A stretch of 64,000 nt of DNA from Cycas panzhihuaensis (taxonomy: Eukaryota; Cycadophyta): assembly GCA_023213395.1 (NCBI GenBank), contig CM041465.1:236971741-237035740 (forward strand). The letters run 5' to 3'. Shown piece by piece: positions 13,935 through 24,768 of this stretch (the first letter of the stretch is position 1; each line of letters begins with the position of its first letter). The position numbers and the translations under genes are program-made. Under the pieces are notes generated by a model. The model worked only from the letters and a program-made list of their open reading frames with translations, searched no databases and had not been told where the DNA came from.

Positions 13935-14479
13935 ACTTGGGTGACAGAGCGACCGGGAAAGTCTCAGGGACAGTCAATAAGCAGAGGAAGGCGACGCTCA
14001 AGGATGAGGCGAACAAGGCTGTCTGCCTCAACGTTAAGGGCTTGAGGAATGTATCAGATGTCAATGGACTAGAAATTAGCCAGCAAGGATCTGGTAGTCA
14101 AAGTGAGGGCTCTTAAGTGAGGGCATCACACCTAGTAAACCAAGGTGAGATGGGATACCACAACCTGGGAGTCGCAAAGCAAAATAATAGACCCGTGATG
14201 AAAATGGAGTGCATTAGTGAGAGCATCGATAACAGTTGTGTGCTCGGCTTCGTTATTAGTGGCCTCTAAGAGGAAGACCCCAGAGTGTAGGAAATCATGT
14301 CCGGACGGGCCGCGAAGAATCCATGCAGTAGCAGAAGGTCCAGGGTTACCGCGACTTCTGCCATCGGTAAAAATGTAGAGAGACACGGATGATGGAGGAA
14401 ATGTCTCGGTGGAGAAAGTATGCAATAGTATAAGAGTCAGAGCAACAAGAGACTTATATGGTAGGTGACAGATGGCCAT
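13935..14479 (-). pseudogene. Second, type-I RNase H domain of B1, near the 3' LTR
   Basis: Open for 115 codons from 14479, then three or more stops with similarity to about 13935. Motifs in order: LYIFTDGRSRGNPGP (first catalytic Asp), FLLEATNNEAEH (catalytic Glu), LLCDSQVVVSHL (catalytic Asp), and after the stops IPQALNVEADSLVRL, the C-terminal block with the fourth acid. This is the plant/archaeal-like RNase H known as an additional domain in Tat elements. It is distinct from the RT-linked RNaseH at 19.6-20.0 kb. Its position, beyond IN and beyond the antisense PMD gene, is unusual; B2 has the same arrangement (61868-62316). Confidence 0.82.
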
Positions 14480-14924
14480 AAAGGGTAGGAGGACCTAGCA
14501 ATGAGGCTACCTAAGGATAAGAGCAGACTATCCAACCACCAGCTGAGAGTGGGCAACAAAAAGGTACCCTGGGTACCAAAGGCTACTTAAGAAAGCAAAG
14601 AACAACTCCGAATGGGAGGAGCATTCCTTTTGGAGACCCCAAGGGTAGGAATGGGCTACAAAAATGGGTCCAGGATGGCAAAATGAGCCAAATGAGTATA
14701 AACTCGGGTATGCATAAGAGTGGCACATAAAGTGAGACAAAAAAGGCCCTACAAAAGATGCATTGGCAGGGTGCCATAAATGCATCTTCAGGAAAGAGTG
14801 AACCAGAGCCTATGGGAGCACAATGGGAGACAGGGCCAGAAGGCAAAGATGATCAAGGGTAGAAGACAGTCCAAAGGGTTTCCACAAAGTCAAAAATGGA
14901 GACGGTGCTCATCGGGGTCCTCGC
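14480..14924 (-). other. Segment upstream of second RNase H in B1 with a conserved but broken reading frame
   Basis: The minus strand (14846-14583 and beyond) gives a hydrophobic, Cys-rich sequence (for example MPSGPVSHCAPIG, SLSA-like and VASLLGPPTL) similar to a 154-codon frame in B2 at 62762-62298. It has no recognised domain. It could be an N-terminal extension of the RNase H frame, or a chance frame over the upstream region of the PMD promoter. Two copies cannot settle this. Confidence 0.3.
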
Positions 14925-14933
14925 CTATATAAG
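14925..14933 (+). promoter_or_regulatory. TATA box of the B1 antisense PMD gene
   Basis: CTATATAAG, 168 bp upstream of the proposed ATG at 15093. B2 has CTATATAAG at 62841-62849, also exactly 168 bp upstream of its ATG at 63009. It lies inside the element, so this gene appears to have its own promoter independent of the LTR. Confidence 0.65.
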
Positions 14934-15092
14934 AAAATTTGAACGACAATGGATTCATTTTTACGGGTTCTCGAGAGAATCTAGAGCCATTTCCCTACAC
15001 AGCGGAGGACTACCTGACTTCAGAGGCATGCAGAGGGAGATCAGATCGTCAGATTAGAGTGAGAGGACAACTGTTGGGACCATCAAGATGAG

Positions 15093-18000
15093 ATGACGAG
15101 CGCTACGCCAGATCCAGTGAGTAGATCCTACAAAACCCAACCCATCTTGTGGTTTGAATTTTATTGCTTTTTGTTGATTTCTATGTAGATTTTTAGCCCC
15201 ATATGGGCAAGAAGTGGCCTCTTAGAGTCTGAATTAGACTTAGAAAGAGGCAGGACCAGGGCATTAGGTAGCCCTAGTCCTAATGGGCCTGGCTATGGCC
15301 CACAGAAAGAATTTTTTGGATTTTTTGGCAGGAAAACCCCCCCTTTTAGGGGGGTGCCGTTCACACTGTGGCAAAGATTATGGTGACGTGATCTTTACTG
15401 CGGGGCCCCGATCACTGTGGGACTCGAGCTAAACTCTGTAGTACCATAAAATTTGGCATGGTACGAAGGTAAGACTGTTGAAAAAAGAAGATAGGGGCCT
15501 GAGGGGCCCTAAATCTCAATCAGTTAAAGATGAGAGATAGCCTAGAGGATGAGAGATGAGTGTAGGCTTAGTTCTAACTAGTGTGGATTGCATTTTGCAG
15601 GCTATGATCGCAGTGGAGAACTGCGAGAATATAGGGATGGCTATGTTAAGTTTTATAGAGATGATGAGCAAGGAGGACAAGGGAGTCCTACAGAGATGTG
15701 GGTTGTTGAAGGTAGTGAGGACACCTTAATATATGTCAGACCAATGGTTACTGATTGATATAGTGTCACATTGGGACCGGAGGAGGCACGTTTTCCACCT
15801 ACCCCAGGTGGGAGATGTAACAGTGACACTTGGGGACATTCAGAGGATATTGAGAGTATTGTTAACTGGGATGCTAGTGGCACTAGGAGAGCTGCCTAGT
15901 AATGAGGCAGCACATAGAGAGGTAGCAACATTTTTTACAGGACAGGATAGATGGGAGAGGAGGAGGATACCCCTACAGACTATAGTTATGTCTAGAGTTC
16001 CTCATGTGAGGAAATTGATCACACTATATATTCTATTCTAGATCCCCAAAAAATAGAACTATAGAGACATACTGGGTGGCTGGATGGACGCAGTACGCTG
16101 ATGTGAGGTAGGTGAGAGGATAGACTAGGCCACTCTGATAGTGAAGAACCTCGTCGCACAGCTAGACGCTATCAGAGTGTTAGGCAAAGGAGGACTCTCG
16201 TATAGCACATTGTTGTAGTATTGGTTCTTTGATCACTTTAGAGTAGCGGCACTGGAAGGGGGACCACACCCTATCGTAGAGTGGGCCCCGATGGTCTATA
16301 GATGGTAGACGAGGCTAAGAGGGACTGAGGACCAGGCTCATATCTGTCACTTGGTGGAGGCCACATCACTAGACCTCCTCACCCTGACAGATTATACAAC
16401 ACATCTATACAGGTTGGTGAGGTGGGATAGCGATGATAAGGCATGAGGTGCAGGCGTGCCCCTAGGAGATGATGAGGGTAGTGATGGAGGTGATGGGGCC
16501 AACCCATCATGACCTACAGGAGAGGTAGGTCCATTGGGGACAGTAGGTGGAGGAGCAGGGCCATCTGGGACTACCAGCGGAGAGGCAAGCCCATCAGGGG
16601 TTGCACAAGCAAGTAGGAGGCTGGTGACATAGGCTCGCAGGATACGGATCATCAGGAGATCTGAAGAGCTGGTAGTTGCACTAGCCATAGAGAGGACGGA
16701 TGCCCTGGCTATCGAGGTGATGGTAGAGGAGGTACCTGAAGAGGAGGAGGTACCTACAGCTAGCGGAGTAGCAGAGGGAGAGGCAGTTGCACAAGTGGAG
16801 GAGCTGGTAGCTGCACCAAGTGAGACATGACCATTTCCTATCATCATTTGATTGCCAGATATATATACGCATTGATTTGGTTTTGATTTGACATCCATAG
16901 ACATGTACTGATACATGACATGCTGGATTGCAGGCATGGTAGATATCCAGAGGTTGGTGGAGGTAGTAGTCTGAGAGATATTCCCTCAGGCTTACACAAA
17001 GGGATAGCCTCCCATCCAGGCATGAAATGAGCCTAGATCAGTAGGTGGCCACACAGAAGCATTCGTCCCATTGATACGGGTGAGGGATATATGGGTGGCA
17101 GAGTCCTAGGAGCACGGAGCATGTGTGGGATGATAGCAGGCCAAGATGGATACCATCTGAGCTAAGAGGGATGCCCTACAGGTGCGAGTGCAGGCACTAG
17201 AGGCTTAGGGAGGAGTTGGAGGGGATATGGGAAGCCATATCTGAGTGATAGTGCTAGAGGAGTGACTCTGGGGGATGGAGGAAAGGCTCCACCTCATAGA
17301 GATGGAGCGGGATCGCATCCAGGTGTGCGATGCGACTGACTAATAGAGGACATAGCATCGAGGTCAGCATGGAGCAGGACATAGACTCATACGCTAGTGA
17401 TGACCCCAAGGAGGCCACGGGATGAGGGGAGCGAGGCAGGGAGCTCGCGGAGGCTCAGGAGGAGACTTATAGGGATGTGGTTCCCAAGAGAGGGATCAGA
17501 CTGGCTAGGAGATGATGCCCTAGGAGTAAGACAATAGTAGGATAGGACATATGTATTTTATTTTGACAAGGGAAAATACAGGCCTCCAGGGGGTCACCAT
17601 ATATATAGCCACATGATTGTACCCCCCCTGCAAGGACACCAGCTTACCACAAAGGATGTACCATACCATATGTATGATATGACACATGATTTTTGATGTA
17701 TATATAGATGGGGTGATTGATCCCTACTTTGATATGTGATGATGCGTATCATAATACGTAATGGATGATATGTATATTTACTTACTTATTTATGTATGTG
17801 TGGGTGCACGGATGCACGAGGGTATGTATAGTTATATTTTGAGTTGATTATTGTATAATCTTTATGTTATGATATTTGTTTGGGTTACACATATTTCCTT
17901 TCATGCAGGGCGAGATACCTAATAGGAGCACACACGATCACCATGAATAGAGGTGATAGACATATGTGGGGTTAGGAAATAGGGCGACACGCATATCCAC

Positions 18001-18215
18001 ATGGGAGCATAGCAAAATATGCAAAGGAAATACCGAGCGAGAGGGGAGTGACGATACTCTAGAGGATCATCCTATTTGGGGGATGCCTAAATAGGAGGAT
18101 AAGGTCCCAAGGAAAATGAGAACAAGGGCTCTGTAGGAGGAACCAGAAAGAAACGGAAGAGGGCACTATAAGTCATCATTCCACCCGTGGCTGGGAGAAA
18201 TGGGAATGAACTTAA
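15093..18215 (+). pseudogene. Plant mobile domain (PMD) gene of element B1, antisense to gag-pol
   Basis: Exon 1 is 8 codons (ATG at 15093) and ends at a GTGAGT donor at 15117. Intron 1 ends TTTTGCAG at 15600 and is in phase 0. Exon 2 keeps one frame for at least 1.2 kb: SHWDRRRHVFHLPQVGDVTVTL with DIQRIL, then SNEAAHREVATFF, then LSYSTLL-YWFFDHFRVA and HPIVEWAPMVYRW, the order expected for PMD proteins of the MAIN/MAIL1 type. A Gly/Ala/Pro/Glu-rich tail follows. In-frame stops include TAA 15727, TAG 16039 and TAG 16054. A later acceptor (TTTCATGCAG, ending about 17908) may open a last exon coding RKKRKR (18145-18162), a possible nuclear localisation signal. The gene ends about 50 bp from the end of IN, tail to tail. 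Broken now. Confidence 0.75.
15117..15600 (+). other. Intron 1 of the B1 PMD gene, with hairpins
   Basis: GT...AG, 484 bp, phase 0; matches B2 63033-63519. It contains a C7/G6 inverted repeat at about 15335-15354 and a degraded CAAAGAT/ATCTTT inverted repeat near 15370-15400. Both have counterparts in the B2 intron. Confidence 0.65.
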
Positions 18216-18263
18216 AATAGTAGTTTAGGCTCATGTCAGAGCATGAATAAGGTGACGAAGAGG

Positions 18264-19330
18264 TCACAAGTAGAATTTCTTAAGTAATTTTTCATTAATG
18301 GCTTTCTCAAACTCAAGACCCTCCAAGGTGGTGATCCTATAGGCATCATTACTGAGGCTCTTGATAATGACAAAGGGGCCAACCTATTTAGGCCTAAATT
18401 TGGCCAAGCAATCATGAAGATATTCCAATTTAAGGATGCGGTCCCCGGGAAACAAAGTATAGGAATAAAGATGTTTATCGTAGGTCCTTTATAAGTGGGC
18501 TTTGGATGCTAGGTTAGCCTAGTAGGCAACTAAATGTCTCTCATCCAAAGCTTTAAGGTCTAGGAGACGAGCCTGACGGATCGACTCCTCATCGACGAGA
18601 CCCTGAAAAGAAACTCGCAAGGAAGGAATCTCCACTTCTAACGGGAGTACTACCTCGATATCATAAACTAGGGAGAATGAGATCATTCCCATGGCAGAAC
18701 AGATAGAGGTATGGTAAGTCCACAAAGTGAAAGGGAGCTGAAGGTGCTAGTCTCTTTGAGATTGAGTGACAGTTTTCTTTAAAATATTAATAAGAGTCTT
18801 GTTGAATGACTCCACTTGACCATTTGCCTAGGGGTAATAAGGAGAGGAAGTTTTGTGAGAGATTTTAAATTTCTCACAAAGCTCGTCCATCTCCTTATTA
18901 TAAAAGGGGATTCTATTGTCAGTAATCAGGACATCAGGAATCCTGAAATGGTAAATGATATGCTGGTAAATGAAGGTAGCTATCGTCTTACCAGGGGTAG
19001 TAACTAAAGGGATGGTCTCTGCCCATTTAGTAAAGTATTCCGTAGCAGTCAAGATAAATTTGTGTTGCGATGAGGAAGGTGGGGAGATAGCCCCAATAAG
19101 GTCTAGACCCCACTAAGTGAAAGGCCAAGGAGATATGATAGGATGAAGGACCTCAAAAGGTATGTGGGAGATCTTAGTGTGTTCCTAACATCGTCGACAC
19201 CTTAGGGCAACAGTGTGGGCATCCTTAAAGAGGGACGACCAATAATAACCCATATGAAGGATCCTCTAGGCTATGGATTAGCCTCCAAAGTGACCCCCAC
19301 AAATGCCATGGTCGCATTCACGGAGTATTT
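18264..19330 (-). pseudogene. Integrase region of B1 pol
   Basis: The minus strand has the zinc-binding part CDHGICGGH...LHMGYYW...RCRRC, the core with LTATEYFTKW (Glu at the first acidic position), LITDNRIPFY (Asp) and ANGQVESFNKTL (Glu), and a C-terminal part with FPGDRILKLEYLHD ending KLLKKFYL and TGA at 18264-18266. Stops appear, for example, at YYP-stop-ANGQ, where Gln is expected. It inserts the cDNA into host DNA in an active element. Confidence 0.83.
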
Positions 19331-19559
19331 GGTCTGCTTCATCGGTGATGACGCAACAGAGGAGGATCCCATCGAAAGACCTCTTATATAATACTTTGTC
19401 CATAAGTATTGCCTAGCAAAAGTCTGAATACAAGATCTAACTTTACTACTAGCTTTAGGGTGGTATTTCTGTTGTGTGAGATACCATATAATGTCTCCAT
19501 ACCACTCATTGTCAACGAGTGGATATGGAGGGACATCCTGAATAGTCAAGATAGACTCA

Positions 19560-20000
19560 TTAGGAAGGGAATCGTCGACAGGGACATCAAGTGAGTTAGG
19601 AATAGGGGCGTATGTGAGTTGCTCAGCTACTACCATCCCTTTCTTCAATTTCCAGTTGATGATATGAAGATCGAACTCTTGAAGCAGGACAACCCAGCGG
19701 CCAGCCCTACCCGTCAAGTCTAAATAAGTAAGTAAATATCGTAAGGGATCAGACTGGATGACCACCTTAGTGGTATTACCAAGCAAGTAGTGTCTAAACT
19801 TCTTAGTCACATGGACCAAGGAGAGACATTCCTTCTCGGTAGGAGAGTAGTTAAGTTCAGCAACCACAAGGGTGCAGCTGATGAAGTAAATAGCCCTCTC
19901 GACTCCTGAGTCATCCTCCTGAGCCAGCATAGCACCTATGGACTCGTCAATCACCGATGTATAAAGAATGAAGGGCCTATCGAAATAAGGGGGTGCCAAC
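19560..20000 (-). pseudogene. RT-linked RNaseH region of B1 pol
   Basis: Part of a 242-codon open frame (19999-19271) that runs on towards the IN region. It reads PYFDRPFILYTSVIDESIGA, AIYFISCTLVVAELNYSPTEK, KFRHYLLGNTTKVVIQSDPL and LTGRAGRWVVLLQEFDLHI. This is the Ty3/gypsy RNaseH-like fold in the Tat version. The middle catalytic Glu is in SPTEKECLSL and the later Asp in QSDPL. Confidence 0.85.
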
Positions 20001-20930
20001 GTAGGAGTGGAAGTAAGGGCTTCCTTAAGTCCTTTAAAGTCTTATTGGGCCTTATCAGACCAAACAAATGGAGTTCCCTTTTTCAATAGGTTGGTTAAGG
20101 GTTTAGCGCTTACGGTGAAGTCTGCGAGTAAGCACTTGAGGAAACCAAGCCTACCTAGGAAGGACTTGATCTGTTATTGGGTCCTAGGAGGTGGCATATC
20201 AAGGATTGCCTTGACCTTATCAGGGTCAATATGGATTCCTTATTTTGACACAAGAAATCCAAGGAGTTTGCCCGAAATGACGGCAAACACACATATGAGA
20301 GGGTTTAGGCTTACATGGTACTTGCAGCATCGAGAGAAGATGGCCCACAAGTCAGATGGATAATGGGCCCTGATATGTGAGAGACCCATCATGTCATCCA
20401 TAAAGACCTCCAATGTGTGGTCAATGAGGTCATGGAAGATAAAGTGCATCACTCTTTGGTAAGTAGCGCCTACATTTTTTAGACCAAAGGGCATTACCTT
20501 ATAGGCAAAGGTACCCCACAAGGTGGTGAAGGCCATCTTGTGGCGGTCTTTAGGAGATATCTGGATTTGATTATAACCAAAGAAGCCATCCATCAAAGAC
20601 ATAACTTTGAATCTGGCAGTTTGATCAATGATTTGATCGATGAAAAGGAGCGAAAAGTTGTCCTTAGGACATGCGTTATTGATATCATGAAAATCAACGC
20701 ATATCTAGATAGACCTATTCTTTTCAGCAGCGGGAACAATGTTGGATACCCATTTAGGGTAATCAATAGAAGTAATAAGTCTAGCATCCAAAAGCTTCTT
20801 GACCTCCATCTTAATGGTAGTTGAGAGTTTAGGGTGGAGAGGATGCTACTTCTGGCACACGAGATGGGCACTAGGAATAGTAGTGAGATTATGGGTGACA
20901 ATGGAGGGGTCAATTCCCTTCATGTTAGAA
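20001..20930 (-). pseudogene. Reverse transcriptase region of B1 pol
   Basis: The minus strand gives EVKKLLDARLITSIDYPKW, ICVDFHDINNACPKDNF, MSLMDGFFGYNQIQISPKD, GTFAYKVMPFGLKNVGATYQ and VFMDDMM. The two catalytic Asp (DD) are kept, unlike A1. 120 codons are open at 20602-20240. Stops downstream fall at expected Gln codons, for example in PPPRTQ-stop-QIKSFLGRLGF near 20170. Confidence 0.87.
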
Positions 20931-21890
20931 TAATCCCATGCAAAGACATCCTATAACTCCTGGAACAAAAGGGAATATTCCCTTACCTCATCAGTAGAGC
21001 ATTCAACCCCCACCTTAATGACCTTGTTAGGGGCAAGGACTATGTCCTGGGTTACCCCCATGCACATGGCATTCCCCTCCTTGAAATAAAGAGGGGCAAC
21101 GTTAACAGGAAGAGATGGAACAGGGGATGGAATTGGGTCAGCAAATATAGACCAAATCTCTAGGATCTTCTGGTGGCCAAGCCTATGGTGACTAGAAGGA
21201 AAGTTAGGCGCAGAGCTTGCTAAGTGCTCAAGCAAGGCTTCATCATCTTCAAAGTAATATACCCCATTGATGACCTTACTTCGAATAGATGAGGCACTAG
21301 AGGAAGAGGGAACAACAGGACCATGGTGGTCATCAGGTTGTCCAATCTCTACAGAAGACTCTAAGAGAGATTCAGGAAGGGGCTCCTCAGAAGGAATGAA
21401 AGGAAGTTCCTCAAAGCCATCACCTGCAGGGGGTGATGGGGAAGAAAAACCAGTGACTAGTGGGTCAGAGCATGCAATGATATGTGTTACAAAAGGATGA
21501 CTAGTCTCACAAACGGGAGTAGTTCCAGGTTAAGACCTAGAACAAGAAGGGTGCATCCTACTAGTGTAGAGGAAAGAAATGGGGTGAAGACAATCCTCAT
21601 CCTCATCATAGGACTCATCATCACTAAACAAGGCAAGGTACCCATAGCTCTCAACACCAATAGGAGCGAAGCACGTAAGACTAAGGGAAGAAGATGCGGG
21701 ATCTTCTTCAATGTGGGATGAATCAGGTATGCCGATGGAGCAAGTCGAGGTGTGAGTAGAAGGGCCTTAGCTCGGTTGGTTGATAGGGCAAGTTTGTTTA
21801 ACAAGTGGATGCTCATAGGAAACAACCCTCATTCGTCCATCATGGATGAACTTAAGCTACCTCCAGCGGGTCGAACACATGGCTCCCATC
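20931..21890 (-). pseudogene. Polyprotein linker between protease and RT of B1
   Basis: Minus strand 21235-20951 is open (94 codons) and contains LEHLASSAPNFP, matching the A1 linker. The rest has no recognised domain and is Ser/Glu/Asp-rich. The open frames on the plus strand here are not conserved in A1. Confidence 0.55.
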
Positions 21891-22429
21891 TAATCAAGCC
21901 ATGGTCGACCCAAGAGAAGATTGTAGTCAATGTCAACATTAAGGAACATAATGTCAGCAAGGATAGTCTTGCCCTTGAGAGTGAGCAGGATCAAAATGGA
22001 TCCCAATGGGGTCTTTTCACTACTGTTGTAGCCTTGGCATCACCACGAAATAGGTTCCAGGGCAGAAATACCAAGTGTTTGCATAACGCGCAAGGGCATG
22101 GCATTAACGGAAGAACCGTTGTTGACAACAATCCTCCACAAGGTACAGTCAGGTGTGTCAATGGTGATGGTGAATGGGAAGCTCCATTAGCATTCCCTTT
22201 CATACACAGAGGAAAGGTCTTTAGGGTCAAAAGAAATGATGGGCTCATGGCTTTGGGTAACACCCAAAGTGTGGATGGGCTTGTCATTCGATCCTAAAGC
22301 TTCCAAAAGGAGAGTCTGTTGTTTGGGACAACTCCTCAAAACATCCATTAAAGGCATTCCCGCAGCGACAGTATGGAGCTCGTCAACAATAGAGAAGGGC
22401 TTAGCCTTTGCAGTAGGCTGGGTATGCAC
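21891..22429 (-). pseudogene. Aspartic protease region of B1
   Basis: The minus strand from 22429 (80 codons open) continues past a stop into TLWRIVVNNGSSVNAMPL, where the active-site Asp of the D-x-G-S block is Asn, and then NVDIDYNLLLG, the C-terminal Gly block. The same Asp-to-Asn change is seen in A1, by G to A on the sense strand. Inactive protease. Confidence 0.72.
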
Positions 22430-24763
22430 CTTTCAAAAATCGTAATGACAAGGACATACGGGAATGGCCTTGGGAAAAAGTGCTACTTCCAGAGGGGGTT
22501 TCTCCAAAAGAGGATCAGAGTGTGGGGCAAAAGAAGAGGCATCAGCTGCCTCTTTAGCGGCTTGAGACCAAGTAAGGGCATACAAGGGAGTAGCCTCAAG
22601 CATTTGGATTACCTTCTTTCCCTTATTCTGGGATTGCGAAGGTGATGGAGCGCATCAGTTAGGGGAATGAGAGGAAGAGGACAAAACCTGGGCACCCTTC
22701 CCCTTATCACGGGAAAGACAACAATTCGGTGATCTTCCCCAGTTCTGGTTGTTTTTGGGCTGAGTATTATGATCACGTTCCCCATATTTGGGGAACGGGT
22801 CCTTGTGGACTTATTAGTCTAGATTAGGCCTTGAGGCCTGTTTAGAAGATGAATCATGTTGAGGGGCATCCCTAGGATGTTGGGCCCTACAACGTGAGTC
22901 ATTATGGAAACACTCCCCATAAATAGAACATCACTTCTTCTCAAGTGAGGCATCTAGTTTCTTCGCTTAAGAGGACTGGGCATTGCCATTCTTAGGGAGG
23001 GAAGCTTGAGTGGCTTGTTGAATTTGTTTGTTAGAAGTAGGTGAGGAAGGAGCTTGTAGTTTAAGTTCCTTCATCATATGTTTGAATGAACATATAGTGG
23101 ATGTAAGGAGATCTAGGGTCTTCTCAGTCAGATGAGAAGAAGACCTAAAGGATTACTGCGGTTTGGCTTCTTTAGTTGGAGGTAGTACCTCACATCATTG
23201 TGAGGGCTTGATAGGCTTCTTGAGTCTAGCCTGGATCTCAATAGCCTCGAGTGCTAAACACTTTGCAATAGTAGAGTAGCACATAGTTGCCCCCATCTTA
23301 AGGACTTCTATGTGGACTTTAGGGTGAAGTGCATTAACAAAGAGATCCCTCTTTAATTCCTCAGGCAAAGTAGCCTTAGTGGAATGAAGAAGGTCATGAA
23401 ATTGCCACACAAAGTCACGATTCATCTCATCGTGACCTTGTTTGAGTGATAGGAGGGATTTCATTCCACTTTAAAATGGGCGAGCAACATTAAAATAATT
23501 GATGAACTCATCCACAAGTTATTGGAACGAGAAAATAGAATGAGCTAGAAGGCAATAAAACCACTTAAGGGCATCACCTTGTAAAGATCAAGGGAATAGT
23601 TTCATTAAGATATGGTCATAGGCCTAGTAATCAATACATGCCATAGTGAAACTATGGACATGCTCCATAGGTCTTGTGATGAAGTTCCATCAAATTTTGG
23701 AACTTCGGGAGGATGAGGCAGCAAATTAGTTCTCAATGCCTCAATAGATAGTGGTGTCGATCAATAATCCATGAAGAGGTGTGCCCTTGTATGGACCGTA
23801 GGATCAACAAATGAAGTAGGAGGTAAAGGGCAAGGAACAGATGGGGGTGGTAAACCTATCCCTCCTTGAGGATGCGCCCCTTGCTAAGAAGGGACTTGGG
23901 GATAGGCACCTTGAAAGAAAGCTAGGTTCCCTTGCGAAGGCGCAGCGTAAGAGGCTATGCTAGATGGTAGAAAAGAGGGGTGTGGAATTGGGTTTTGTTC
24001 ATATGGACCACCTGTAGGTGGTGCAATCCCATATGGATGTAGCGGGTCCACCCCATAAGCTGGAATATGGTTCCCTTTACCTTGCCCCAAAGGTTGAGAG
24101 ATATAACCTAGGGGTATGTAAAGAGAAGAACTATTAGGTTGGTTTTGAAGATAAGTGAGAGCGAGTCCCACATGACTAGTGGTGGTAGCATTAGTAGGAC
24201 CTCCATGCCTACTAGGAAATGCATGTGCCACGTTGGGAAGTGGCACATTATCTTGACTTAGAAAATGTATGCTAACCCTAAGCTGGGAGAAAGACATACC
24301 GCGAGAGGGTCCTAAAGAACTAGGACCATGATGAGGAATGGAAGGTGCAATATTCATCCCCAAGGTTGGTGTAGGGATGGAACGGGACAAATGTGTAGGC
24401 ACGAAAGGGTTACTTATTGTGGTAGGCACATGTGGAGATGAAGAAGGTAGGATAGGAGTAGATGAAGAAGTCACTCCTCCACACAAAACATCTTCAAATC
24501 ACCTGGGACGTGATTGAAGATGAGCCCCTCCAAAGCACTTGCTAATAGCTTCAACCATGTCAGCGGGAGTGGTATCTACATGGTCATAAGAGGTAGATGG
24601 GAATTCAAATGACGTAGACCCCTCAGGGCATTCCTCATAAGAATCACCAACTAGATAGTGAACCTCGAGAGGAGATAGGCCTTCTACTGCATGAGTAGAA
24701 GGATGGGTGTCAAGGGGGTGATGTTAGTCACTCAGGTAGTAAATAGAATCATCACCCTCTTAG
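22430..24763 (-). pseudogene. Gag region of B1, main part
   Basis: Contains the central gag domain (23464-23195: LLSLKQGHDEMNRDFVWQFH, ELKRDLFVNALHPKVHIEVL), a degraded zinc-knuckle-like stretch near 22930 (CSIYGECFHNDSRC) and a long Pro/Ser-rich part open for 200 codons (24486-23884). Near 24763 it reads DDSIYYLSD and YLVGDSYEECPEGS, where element C cuts it. Its N-terminal piece continues at 31762-31932. Confidence 0.75.
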
Positions 24764-24768
24764 GTGGA
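24764..24768. repeat. Target-site duplication of element C, left copy (GTGGA)
   Basis: Identical to 31757-31761 on the other side of C. Confidence 0.92.

Noticed and set aside
16392-16937. 181-codon minus-strand open frame
   Set aside because: It is antisense to the Gly/Ala/Glu-rich tail of the B1 PMD exon 2. The composition mirrors that strand, and no domain or second copy supports it.
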